NCBI GenBank assembly: GCA_009746045.1
Contig: RPFO01000140.1
Location: 1 to 22,317 of the forward strand
DNA: 22,317 nt
DNA from: Mesostigma viride
Lineage: Eukaryota > Streptophyta > Mesostigmatophyceae > Mesostigmatales > Mesostigmataceae
Direction of reading: 5' to 3'
The translations under genes and the position numbers were made by a program. Position 1 is the stretch's first letter, and every line of letters starts with the position of its first letter. Of this stretch, positions 8,601 to 20,547 are shown piece after piece. Under the pieces are notes generated by a model. That model was not told the DNA's origin. It saw only the letters and a program-made list of their open reading frames with translations, and did not search any database.

Positions 8601-11600
8601 GATGGCGCGCGATTCCTCCGGTGGCGCGTGATCACTTGGGTGGATGGCGCGCGATTCCTCCGGTGGCGCGTGATCACTTGGGTGGATGGCGCGCGATTCC
8701 TCCGGTGGCGCGTGATCACTTGGGTGGATGGCGCGCGATTCCTCCGGTGGCGCGTGATCACTTGGGTGGATGGCGCGCGATTCCTCCGGTGGCGCGTGAT
8801 CACTTGGGTGGATGGCGCGCGATTCCTCCGGTGGCGCGTGATCACTTGGGTGGATGGCGCGCGATTCCTCCGGTGGCGCGTGATCACTTGGGTGGATGGC
8901 GCGCGATTCCTCCGGTGGCGCGTGATCACTTGGGTGGATGGCGCGCGATTCCTCCGGTGGCGCGTGATCACTTGGGTGGATGGCGCGCGATTCCTCCGGT
9001 GGCGCGTGATCACTTGGGTGGATGGCGCGCGATTCCTCCGGTGGCGCGTGATCACTTGGGTGGATGGCGCGCGATTCCTCCGGTGGCGCGTGATCACTTG
9101 GGTGGATGGCGCGCGATTCCTCCGGTGGCGCGTGATCACTTGGGTGGATGGCGCGCGATTCCTCCGGTGGCGCGTGATCACTTGGGTGGATGGCGCGCGA
9201 TTCCTCCGGTGGCGCGTGATCACTTGGGTGGATGGCGCGCGATTCCTCCGGTGGCGCGTGATCACTTGGGTGGATGGCGCGCGATTCCTCCGGTGGCGCG
9301 TGATCACTTGGGTGGATGGCGCGCGATTCCTCCGGTGGCGCGTGATCACTTGGGTGGATGGCGCGCGATTCCTCCGGTGGCGCGTGATCACTTGGGTGGA
9401 TGGCGCGCGATTCCTCCGGTGGCGCGTGATCACTTGGGTGGATGGCGCGCGATTCCTCCGGTGGCGCGTGATCACTTGGGTGGATGGCGCGCGATTCCTC
9501 CGGTGGCGCGTGATCACTTGGGTGGATGGCGCGCGATTCCTCCGGTGGCGCGTGATCACTTGGGTGGATGGCGCGCGATTCCTCCGGTGGCGCGTGATCA
9601 CTTGGGTGGATGGCGCGCGATTCCTCCGGTGGCGCGTGATCACTTGGGTGGATGGCGCGCGATTCCTCCGGTGGCGCGTGATCACTTGGGTGGATGGCGC
9701 GCGATTCCTCCGGTGGCGCGTGATCACTTGGGTGGATGGCGCGCGATTCCTCCGGTGGCGCGTGATCACTTGGGTGGATGGCGCGCGATTCCTCCGGTGG
9801 CGCGTGATCACTTGGGTGGATGGCGCGCGATTCCTCCGGTGGCGCGTGATCACTTGGGTGGATGGCGCGCGATTCCTCCGGTGGCGCGTGATCACTTGGG
9901 TGGATGGCGCGCGATTCCTCCGGTGGCGCGTGATCACTTGGGTGGATGGCGCGCGATTCCTCCGGTGGCGCGTGATCACTTGGGTGGATGGCGCGCGATT
10001 CCTCCGGTGGCGCGTGATCACTTGGGTGGATGGCGCGCGATTCCTCCGGTGGCGCGTGATCACTTGGGTGGATGGCGCGCGATTCCTCCGGTGGCGCGTG
10101 ATCACTTGGGTGGATGGCGCGCGATTCCTCCGGTGGCGCGTGATCACTTGGGTGGATGGCGCGCGATTCCTCCGGTGGCGCGTGATCACTTGGGTGGATG
10201 GCGCGCGATTCCTCCGGTGGCGCGTGATCACTTGGGTGGATGGCGCGCGATTCCTCCGGTGGCGCGTGATCACTTGGGTGGATGGCGCGCGATTCCTCCG
10301 GTGGCGCGTGATCACTTGGGTGGATGGCGCGCGATTCCTCCGGTGGCGCGTGATCACTTGGGTGGATGGCGCGCGATTCCTCCGGTGGCGCGTGATCACT
10401 TGGGTGGATGGCGCGCGATTCCTCCGGTGGCGCGTGATCACTTGGGTGGATGGCGCGCGATTCCTCCGGTGGCGCGTGATCACTTGGGTGGATGGCGCGC
10501 GATTCCTCCGGTGGCGCGTGATCACTTGGGTGGATGGCGCGCGATTCCTCCGGTGGCGCGTGATCACTTGGGTGGATGGCGCGCGATTCCTCCGGTGGCG
10601 CGTGATCACTTGGGTGGATGGCGCGCGATTCCTCCGGTGGCGCGTGATCACTTGGGTGGATGGCGCGCGATTCCTCCGGTGGCGCGTGATCACTTGGGTG
10701 GATGGCGCGCGATTCCTCCGGTGGCGCGTGATCACTTGGGTGGATGGCGCGCGATTCCTCCGGTGGCGCGTGATCACTTGGGTGGATGGCGCGCGATTCC
10801 TCCGGTGGCGCGTGATCACTTGGGTGGATGGCGCGCGATTCCTCCGGTGGCGCGTGATCACTTGGGTGGATGGCGCGCGATTCCTCCGGTGGCGCGTGAT
10901 CACTTGGGTGGATGGCGCGCGATTCCTCCGGTGGCGCGTGATCACTTGGGTGGATGGCGCGCGATTCCTCCGGTGGCGCGTGATCACTTGGGTGGATGGC
11001 GCGCGATTCCTCCGGTGGCGCGTGATCACTTGGGTGGATGGCGCGCGATTCCTCCGGTGGCGCGTGATCACTTGGGTGGATGGCGCGCGATTCCTCCGGT
11101 GGCGCGTGATCACTTGGGTGGATGGCGCGCGATTCCTCCGGTGGCGCGTGATCACTTGGGTGGATGGCGCGCGATTCCTCCGGTGGCGCGTGATCACTTG
11201 GGTGGATGGCGCGCGATTCCTCCGGTGGCGCGTGATCACTTGGGTGGATGGCGCGCGATTCCTCCGGTGGCGCGTGATCACTTGGGTGGATGGCGCGCGA
11301 TTCCTCCGGTGGCGCGTGATCACTTGGGTGGATGGCGCGCGATTCCTCCGGTGGCGCGTGATCACTTGGGTGGATGGCGCGCGATTCCTCCGGTGGCGCG
11401 TGATCACTTGGGTGGATGGCGCGCGATTCCTCCGGTGGCGCGTGATCACTTGGGTGGATGGCGCGCGATTCCTCCGGTGGCGCGTGATCACTTGGGTGGA
11501 TGGCGCGCGATTCCTCCGGTGGCGCGTGATCACTTGGGTGGATGGCGCGCGATTCCTCCGGTGGCGCGTGATCACTTGGGTGGATGGCGCGCGATTCCTC

Positions 11601-14600
11601 CGGTGGCGCGTGATCACTTGGGTGGATGGCGCGCGATTCCTCCGGTGGCGCGTGATCACTTGGGTGGATGGCGCGCGATTCCTCCGGTGGCGCGTGATCA
11701 CTTGGGTGGATGGCGCGCGATTCCTCCGGTGGCGCGTGATCACTTGGGTGGATGGCGCGCGATTCCTCCGGTGGCGCGTGATCACTTGGGTGGATGGCGC
11801 GCGATTCCTCCGGTGGCGCGTGATCACTTGGGTGGATGGCGCGCGATTCCTCCGGTGGCGCGTGATCACTTGGGTGGATGGCGCGCGATTCCTCCGGTGG
11901 CGCGTGATCACTTGGGTGGATGGCGCGCGATTCCTCCGGTGGCGCGTGATCACTTGGGTGGATGGCGCGCGATTCCTCCGGTGGCGCGTGATCACTTGGG
12001 TGGATGGCGCGCGATTCCTCCGGTGGCGCGTGATCACTTGGGTGGATGGCGCGCGATTCCTCCGGTGGCGCGTGATCACTTGGGTGGATGGCGCGCGATT
12101 CCTCCGGTGGCGCGTGATCACTTGGGTGGATGGCGCGCGATTCCTCCGGTGGCGCGTGATCACTTGGGTGGATGGCGCGCGATTCCTCCGGTGGCGCGTG
12201 ATCACTTGGGTGGATGGCGCGCGATTCCTCCGGTGGCGCGTGATCACTTGGGTGGATGGCGCGCGATTCCTCCGGTGGCGCGTGATCACTTGGGTGGATG
12301 GCGCGCGATTCCTCCGGTGGCGCGTGATCACTTGGGTGGATGGCGCGCGATTCCTCCGGTGGCGCGTGATCACTTGGGTGGATGGCGCGCGATTCCTCCG
12401 GTGGCGCGTGATCACTTGGGTGGATGGCGCGCGATTCCTCCGGTGGCGCGTGATCACTTGGGTGGATGGCGCGCGATTCCTCCGGTGGCGCGTGATCACT
12501 TGGGTGGATGGCGCGCGATTCCTCCGGTGGCGCGTGATCACTTGGGTGGATGGCGCGCGATTCCTCCGGTGGCGCGTGATCACTTGGGTGGATGGCGCGC
12601 GATTCCTCCGGTGGCGCGTGATCACTTGGGTGGATGGCGCGCGATTCCTCCGGTGGCGCGTGATCACTTGGGTGGATGGCGCGCGATTCCTCCGGTGGCG
12701 CGTGATCACTTGGGTGGATGGCGCGCGATTCCTCCGGTGGCGCGTGATCACTTGGGTGGATGGCGCGCGATTCCTCCGGTGGCGCGTGATCACTTGGGTG
12801 GATGGCGCGCGATTCCTCCGGTGGCGCGTGATCACTTGGGTGGATGGCGCGCGATTCCTCCGGTGGCGCGTGATCACTTGGGTGGATGGCGCGCGATTCC
12901 TCCGGTGGCGCGTGATCACTTGGGTGGATGGCGCGCGATTCCTCCGGTGGCGCGTGATCACTTGGGTGGATGGCGCGCGATTCCTCCGGTGGCGCGTGAT
13001 CACTTGGGTGGATGGCGCGCGATTCCTCCGGTGGCGCGTGATCACTTGGGTGGATGGCGCGCGATTCCTCCGGTGGCGCGTGATCACTTGGGTGGATGGC
13101 GCGCGATTCCTCCGGTGGCGCGTGATCACTTGGGTGGATGGCGCGCGATTCCTCCGGTGGCGCGTGATCACTTGGGTGGATGGCGCGCGATTCCTCCGGT
13201 GGCGCGTGATCACTTGGGTGGATGGCGCGCGATTCCTCCGGTGGCGCGTGATCACTTGGGTGGATGGCGCGCGATTCCTCCGGTGGCGCGTGATCACTTG
13301 GGTGGATGGCGCGCGATTCCTCCGGTGGCGCGTGATCACTTGGGTGGATGGCGCGCGATTCCTCCGGTGGCGCGTGATCACTTGGGTGGATGGCGCGCGA
13401 TTCCTCCGGTGGCGCGTGATCACTTGGGTGGATGGCGCGCGATTCCTCCGGTGGCGCGTGATCACTTGGGTGGATGGCGCGCGATTCCTCCGGTGGCGCG
13501 TGATCACTTGGGTGGATGGCGCGCGATTCCTCCGGTGGCGCGTGATCACTTGGGTGGATGGCGCGCGATTCCTCCGGTGGCGCGTGATCACTTGGGTGGA
13601 TGGCGCGCGATTCCTCCGGTGGCGCGTGATCACTTGGGTGGATGGCGCGCGATTCCTCCGGTGGCGCGTGATCACTTGGGTGGATGGCGCGCGATTCCTC
13701 CGGTGGCGCGTGATCACTTGGGTGGATGGCGCGCGATTCCTCCGGTGGCGCGTGATCACTTGGGTGGATGGCGCGCGATTCCTCCGGTGGCGCGTGATCA
13801 CTTGGGTGGATGGCGCGCGATTCCTCCGGTGGCGCGTGATCACTTGGGTGGATGGCGCGCGATTCCTCCGGTGGCGCGTGATCACTTGGGTGGATGGCGC
13901 GCGATTCCTCCGGTGGCGCGTGATCACTTGGGTGGATGGCGCGCGATTCCTCCGGTGGCGCGTGATCACTTGGGTGGATGGCGCGCGATTCCTCCGGTGG
14001 CGCGTGATCACTTGGGTGGATGGCGCGCGATTCCTCCGGTGGCGCGTGATCACTTGGGTGGATGGCGCGCGATTCCTCCGGTGGCGCGTGATCACTTGGG
14101 TGGATGGCGCGCGATTCCTCCGGTGGCGCGTGATCACTTGGGTGGATGGCGCGCGATTCCTCCGGTGGCGCGTGATCACTTGGGTGGATGGCGCGCGATT
14201 CCTCCGGTGGCGCGTGATCACTTGGGTGGATGGCGCGCGATTCCTCCGGTGGCGCGTGATCACTTGGGTGGATGGCGCGCGATTCCTCCGGTGGCGCGTG
14301 ATCACTTGGGTGGATGGCGCGCGATTCCTCCGGTGGCGCGTGATCACTTGGGTGGATGGCGCGCGATTCCTCCGGTGGCGCGTGATCACTTGGGTGGATG
14401 GCGCGCGATTCCTCCGGTGGCGCGTGATCACTTGGGTGGATGGCGCGCGATTCCTCCGGTGGCGCGTGATCACTTGGGTGGATGGCGCGCGATTCCTCCG
14501 GTGGCGCGTGATCACTTGGGTGGATGGCGCGCGATTCCTCCGGTGGCGCGTGATCACTTGGGTGGATGGCGCGCGATTCCTCCGGTGGCGCGTGATCACT

Positions 14601-17600
14601 TGGGTGGATGGCGCGCGATTCCTCCGGTGGCGCGTGATCACTTGGGTGGATGGCGCGCGATTCCTCCGGTGGCGCGTGATCACTTGGGTGGATGGCGCGC
14701 GATTCCTCCGGTGGCGCGTGATCACTTGGGTGGATGGCGCGCGATTCCTCCGGTGGCGCGTGATCACTTGGGTGGATGGCGCGCGATTCCTCCGGTGGCG
14801 CGTGATCACTTGGGTGGATGGCGCGCGATTCCTCCGGTGGCGCGTGATCACTTGGGTGGATGGCGCGCGATTCCTCCGGTGGCGCGTGATCACTTGGGTG
14901 GATGGCGCGCGATTCCTCCGGTGGCGCGTGATCACTTGGGTGGATGGCGCGCGATTCCTCCGGTGGCGCGTGATCACTTGGGTGGATGGCGCGCGATTCC
15001 TCCGGTGGCGCGTGATCACTTGGGTGGATGGCGCGCGATTCCTCCGGTGGCGCGTGATCACTTGGGTGGATGGCGCGCGATTCCTCCGGTGGCGCGTGAT
15101 CACTTGGGTGGATGGCGCGCGATTCCTCCGGTGGCGCGTGATCACTTGGGTGGATGGCGCGCGATTCCTCCGGTGGCGCGTGATCACTTGGGTGGATGGC
15201 GCGCGATTCCTCCGGTGGCGCGTGATCACTTGGGTGGATGGCGCGCGATTCCTCCGGTGGCGCGTGATCACTTGGGTGGATGGCGCGCGATTCCTCCGGT
15301 GGCGCGTGATCACTTGGGTGGATGGCGCGCGATTCCTCCGGTGGCGCGTGATCACTTGGGTGGATGGCGCGCGATTCCTCCGGTGGCGCGTGATCACTTG
15401 GGTGGATGGCGCGCGATTCCTCCGGTGGCGCGTGATCACTTGGGTGGATGGCGCGCGATTCCTCCGGTGGCGCGTGATCACTTGGGTGGATGGCGCGCGA
15501 TTCCTCCGGTGGCGCGTGATCACTTGGGTGGATGGCGCGCGATTCCTCCGGTGGCGCGTGATCACTTGGGTGGATGGCGCGCGATTCCTCCGGTGGCGCG
15601 TGATCACTTGGGTGGATGGCGCGCGATTCCTCCGGTGGCGCGTGATCACTTGGGTGGATGGCGCGCGATTCCTCCGGTGGCGCGTGATCACTTGGGTGGA
15701 TGGCGCGCGATTCCTCCGGTGGCGCGTGATCACTTGGGTGGATGGCGCGCGATTCCTCCGGTGGCGCGTGATCACTTGGGTGGATGGCGCGCGATTCCTC
15801 CGGTGGCGCGTGATCACTTGGGTGGATGGCGCGCGATTCCTCCGGTGGCGCGTGATCACTTGGGTGGATGGCGCGCGATTCCTCCGGTGGCGCGTGATCA
15901 CTTGGGTGGATGGCGCGCGATTCCTCCGGTGGCGCGTGATCACTTGGGTGGATGGCGCGCGATTCCTCCGGTGGCGCGTGATCACTTGGGTGGATGGCGC
16001 GCGATTCCTCCGGTGGCGCGTGATCACTTGGGTGGATGGCGCGCGATTCCTCCGGTGGCGCGTGATCACTTGGGTGGATGGCGCGCGATTCCTCCGGTGG
16101 CGCGTGATCACTTGGGTGGATGGCGCGCGATTCCTCCGGTGGCGCGTGATCACTTGGGTGGATGGCGCGCGATTCCTCCGGTGGCGCGTGATCACTTGGG
16201 TGGATGGCGCGCGATTCCTCCGGTGGCGCGTGATCACTTGGGTGGATGGCGCGCGATTCCTCCGGTGGCGCGTGATCACTTGGGTGGATGGCGCGCGATT
16301 CCTCCGGTGGCGCGTGATCACTTGGGTGGATGGCGCGCGATTCCTCCGGTGGCGCGTGATCACTTGGGTGGATGGCGCGCGATTCCTCCGGTGGCGCGTG
16401 ATCACTTGGGTGGATGGCGCGCGATTCCTCCGGTGGCGCGTGATCACTTGGGTGGATGGCGCGCGATTCCTCCGGTGGCGCGTGATCACTTGGGTGGATG
16501 GCGCGCGATTCCTCCGGTGGCGCGTGATCACTTGGGTGGATGGCGCGCGATTCCTCCGGTGGCGCGTGATCACTTGGGTGGATGGCGCGCGATTCCTCCG
16601 GTGGCGCGTGATCACTTGGGTGGATGGCGCGCGATTCCTCCGGTGGCGCGTGATCACTTGGGTGGATGGCGCGCGATTCCTCCGGTGGCGCGTGATCACT
16701 TGGGTGGATGGCGCGCGATTCCTCCGGTGGCGCGTGATCACTTGGGTGGATGGCGCGCGATTCCTCCGGTGGCGCGTGATCACTTGGGTGGATGGCGCGC
16801 GATTCCTCCGGTGGCGCGTGATCACTTGGGTGGATGGCGCGCGATTCCTCCGGTGGCGCGTGATCACTTGGGTGGATGGCGCGCGATTCCTCCGGTGGCG
16901 CGTGATCACTTGGGTGGATGGCGCGCGATTCCTCCGGTGGCGCGTGATCACTTGGGTGGATGGCGCGCGATTCCTCCGGTGGCGCGTGATCACTTGGGTG
17001 GATGGCGCGCGATTCCTCCGGTGGCGCGTGATCACTTGGGTGGATGGCGCGCGATTCCTCCGGTGGCGCGTGATCACTTGGGTGGATGGCGCGCGATTCC
17101 TCCGGTGGCGCGTGATCACTTGGGTGGATGGCGCGCGATTCCTCCGGTGGCGCGTGATCACTTGGGTGGATGGCGCGCGATTCCTCCGGTGGCGCGTGAT
17201 CACTTGGGTGGATGGCGCGCGATTCCTCCGGTGGCGCGTGATCACTTGGGTGGATGGCGCGCGATTCCTCCGGTGGCGCGTGATCACTTGGGTGGATGGC
17301 GCGCGATTCCTCCGGTGGCGCGTGATCACTTGGGTGGATGGCGCGCGATTCCTCCGGTGGCGCGTGATCACTTGGGTGGATGGCGCGCGATTCCTCCGGT
17401 GGCGCGTGATCACTTGGGTGGATGGCGCGCGATTCCTCCGGTGGCGCGTGATCACTTGGGTGGATGGCGCGCGATTCCTCCGGTGGCGCGTGATCACTTG
17501 GGTGGATGGCGCGCGATTCCTCCGGTGGCGCGTGATCACTTGGGTGGATGGCGCGCGATTCCTCCGGTGGCGCGTGATCACTTGGGTGGATGGCGCGCGA

Positions 17601-20547
17601 TTCCTCCGGTGGCGCGTGATCACTTGGGTGGATGGCGCGCGATTCCTCCGGTGGCGCGTGATCACTTGGGTGGATGGCGCGCGATTCCTCCGGTGGCGCG
17701 TGATCACTTGGGTGGATGGCGCGCGATTCCTCCGGTGGCGCGTGATCACTTGGGTGGATGGCGCGCGATTCCTCCGGTGGCGCGTGATCACTTGGGTGGA
17801 TGGCGCGCGATTCCTCCGGTGGCGCGTGATCACTTGGGTGGATGGCGCGCGATTCCTCCGGTGGCGCGTGATCACTTGGGTGGATGGCGCGCGATTCCTC
17901 CGGTGGCGCGTGATCACTTGGGTGGATGGCGCGCGATTCCTCCGGTGGCGCGTGATCACTTGGGTGGATGGCGCGCGATTCCTCCGGTGGCGCGTGATCA
18001 CTTGGGTGGATGGCGCGCGATTCCTCCGGTGGCGCGTGATCACTTGGGTGGATGGCGCGCGATTCCTCCGGTGGCGCGTGATCACTTGGGTGGATGGCGC
18101 GCGATTCCTCCGGTGGCGCGTGATCACTTGGGTGGATGGCGCGCGATTCCTCCGGTGGCGCGTGATCACTTGGGTGGATGGCGCGCGATTCCTCCGGTGG
18201 CGCGTGATCACTTGGGTGGATGGCGCGCGATTCCTCCGGTGGCGCGTGATCACTTGGGTGGATGGCGCGCGATTCCTCCGGTGGCGCGTGATCACTTGGG
18301 TGGATGGCGCGCGATTCCTCCGGTGGCGCGTGATCACTTGGGTGGATGGCGCGCGATTCCTCCGGTGGCGCGTGATCACTTGGGTGGATGGCGCGCGATT
18401 CCTCCGGTGGCGCGTGATCACTTGGGTGGATGGCGCGCGATTCCTCCGGTGGCGCGTGATCACTTGGGTGGATGGCGCGCGATTCCTCCGGTGGCGCGTG
18501 ATCACTTGGGTGGATGGCGCGCGATTCCTCCGGTGGCGCGTGATCACTTGGGTGGATGGCGCGCGATTCCTCCGGTGGCGCGTGATCACTTGGGTGGATG
18601 GCGCGCGATTCCTCCGGTGGCGCGTGATCACTTGGGTGGATGGCGCGCGATTCCTCCGGTGGCGCGTGATCACTTGGGTGGATGGCGCGCGATTCCTCCG
18701 GTGGCGCGTGATCACTTGGGTGGATGGCGCGCGATTCCTCCGGTGGCGCGTGATCACTTGGGTGGATGGCGCGCGATTCCTCCGGTGGCGCGTGATCACT
18801 TGGGTGGATGGCGCGCGATTCCTCCGGTGGCGCGTGATCACTTGGGTGGATGGCGCGCGATTCCTCCGGTGGCGCGTGATCACTTGGGTGGATGGCGCGC
18901 GATTCCTCCGGTGGCGCGTGATCACTTGGGTGGATGGCGCGCGATTCCTCCGGTGGCGCGTGATCACTTGGGTGGATGGCGCGCGATTCCTCCGGTGGCG
19001 CGTGATCACTTGGGTGGATGGCGCGCGATTCCTCCGGTGGCGCGTGATCACTTGGGTGGATGGCGCGCGATTCCTCCGGTGGCGCGTGATCACTTGGGTG
19101 GATGGCGCGCGATTCCTCCGGTGGCGCGTGATCACTTGGGTGGATGGCGCGCGATTCCTCCGGTGGCGCGTGATCACTTGGGTGGATGGCGCGCGATTCC
19201 TCCGGTGGCGCGTGATCACTTGGGTGGATGGCGCGCGATTCCTCCGGTGGCGCGTGATCACTTGGGTGGATGGCGCGCGATTCCTCCGGTGGCGCGTGAT
19301 CACTTGGGTGGATGGCGCGCGATTCCTCCGGTGGCGCGTGATCACTTGGGTGGATGGCGCGCGATTCCTCCGGTGGCGCGTGATCACTTGGGTGGATGGC
19401 GCGCGATTCCTCCGGTGGCGCGTGATCACTTGGGTGGATGGCGCGCGATTCCTCCGGTGGCGCGTGATCACTTGGGTGGATGGCGCGCGATTCCTCCGGT
19501 GGCGCGTGATCACTTGGGTGGATGGCGCGCGATTCCTCCGGTGGCGCGTGATCACTTGGGTGGATGGCGCGCGATTCCTCCGGTGGCGCGTGATCACTTG
19601 GGTGGATGGCGCGCGATTCCTCCGGTGGCGCGTGATCACTTGGGTGGATGGCGCGCGATTCCTCCGGTGGCGCGTGATCACTTGGGTGGATGGCGCGCGA
19701 TTCCTCCGGTGGCGCGTGATCACTTGGGTGGATGGCGCGCGATTCCTCCGGTGGCGCGTGATCACTTGGGTGGATGGCGCGCGATTCCTCCGGTGGCGCG
19801 TGATCACTTGGGTGGATGGCGCGCGATTCCTCCGGTGGCGCGTGATCACTTGGGTGGATGGCGCGCGATTCCTCCGGTGGCGCGTGATCACTTGGGTGGA
19901 TGGCGCGCGATTCCTCCGGTGGCGCGTGATCACTTGGGTGGATGGCGCGCGATTCCTCCGGTGGCGCGTGATCACTTGGGTGGATGGCGCGCGATTCCTC
20001 CGGTGGCGCGTGATCACTTGGGTGGATGGCGCGCGATTCCTCCGGTGGCGCGTGATCACTTGGGTGGATGGCGCGCGATTCCTCCGGTGGCGCGTGATCA
20101 CTTGGGTGGATGGCGCGCGATTCCTCCGGTGGCGCGTGATCACTTGGGTGGATGGCGCGCGATTCCTCCGGTGGCGCGTGATCACTTGGGTGGATGGCGC
20201 GCGATTCCTCCGGTGGCGCGTGATCACTTGGGTGGATGGCGCGCGATTCCTCCGGTGGCGCGTGATCACTTGGGTGGATGGCGCGCGATTCCTCCGGTGG
20301 CGCGTGATCACTTGGGTGGATGGCGCGCGATTCCTCCGGTGGCGCGTGATCACTTGGGTGGATGGCGCGCGATTCCTCCGGTGGCGCGTGATCACTTGGG
20401 TGGATGGCGCGCGATTCCTCCGGTGGCGCGTGATCACTTGGGTGGATGGCGCGCGATTCCTCCGGTGGCGCGTGATCACTTGGGTGGATGGCGCGCGATT
20501 CCTCCGGTGGCGCGTGATCACTTGGGTGGATGGCGCGCGATTCCTCC
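5680..20547. repeat. Homogeneous block: 354 units in perfect 42-nt register
   Basis: 354 x 42 = 14,868 nt with no indel. The first unit (5680-5721) has C instead of T at 5692, which turns GTGATCAC into GTGACCAC. In the following 353 units I see no difference. Such uniformity fits very recent amplification, strong homogenisation, or consensus polishing that erased variants. Confidence 0.95.
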
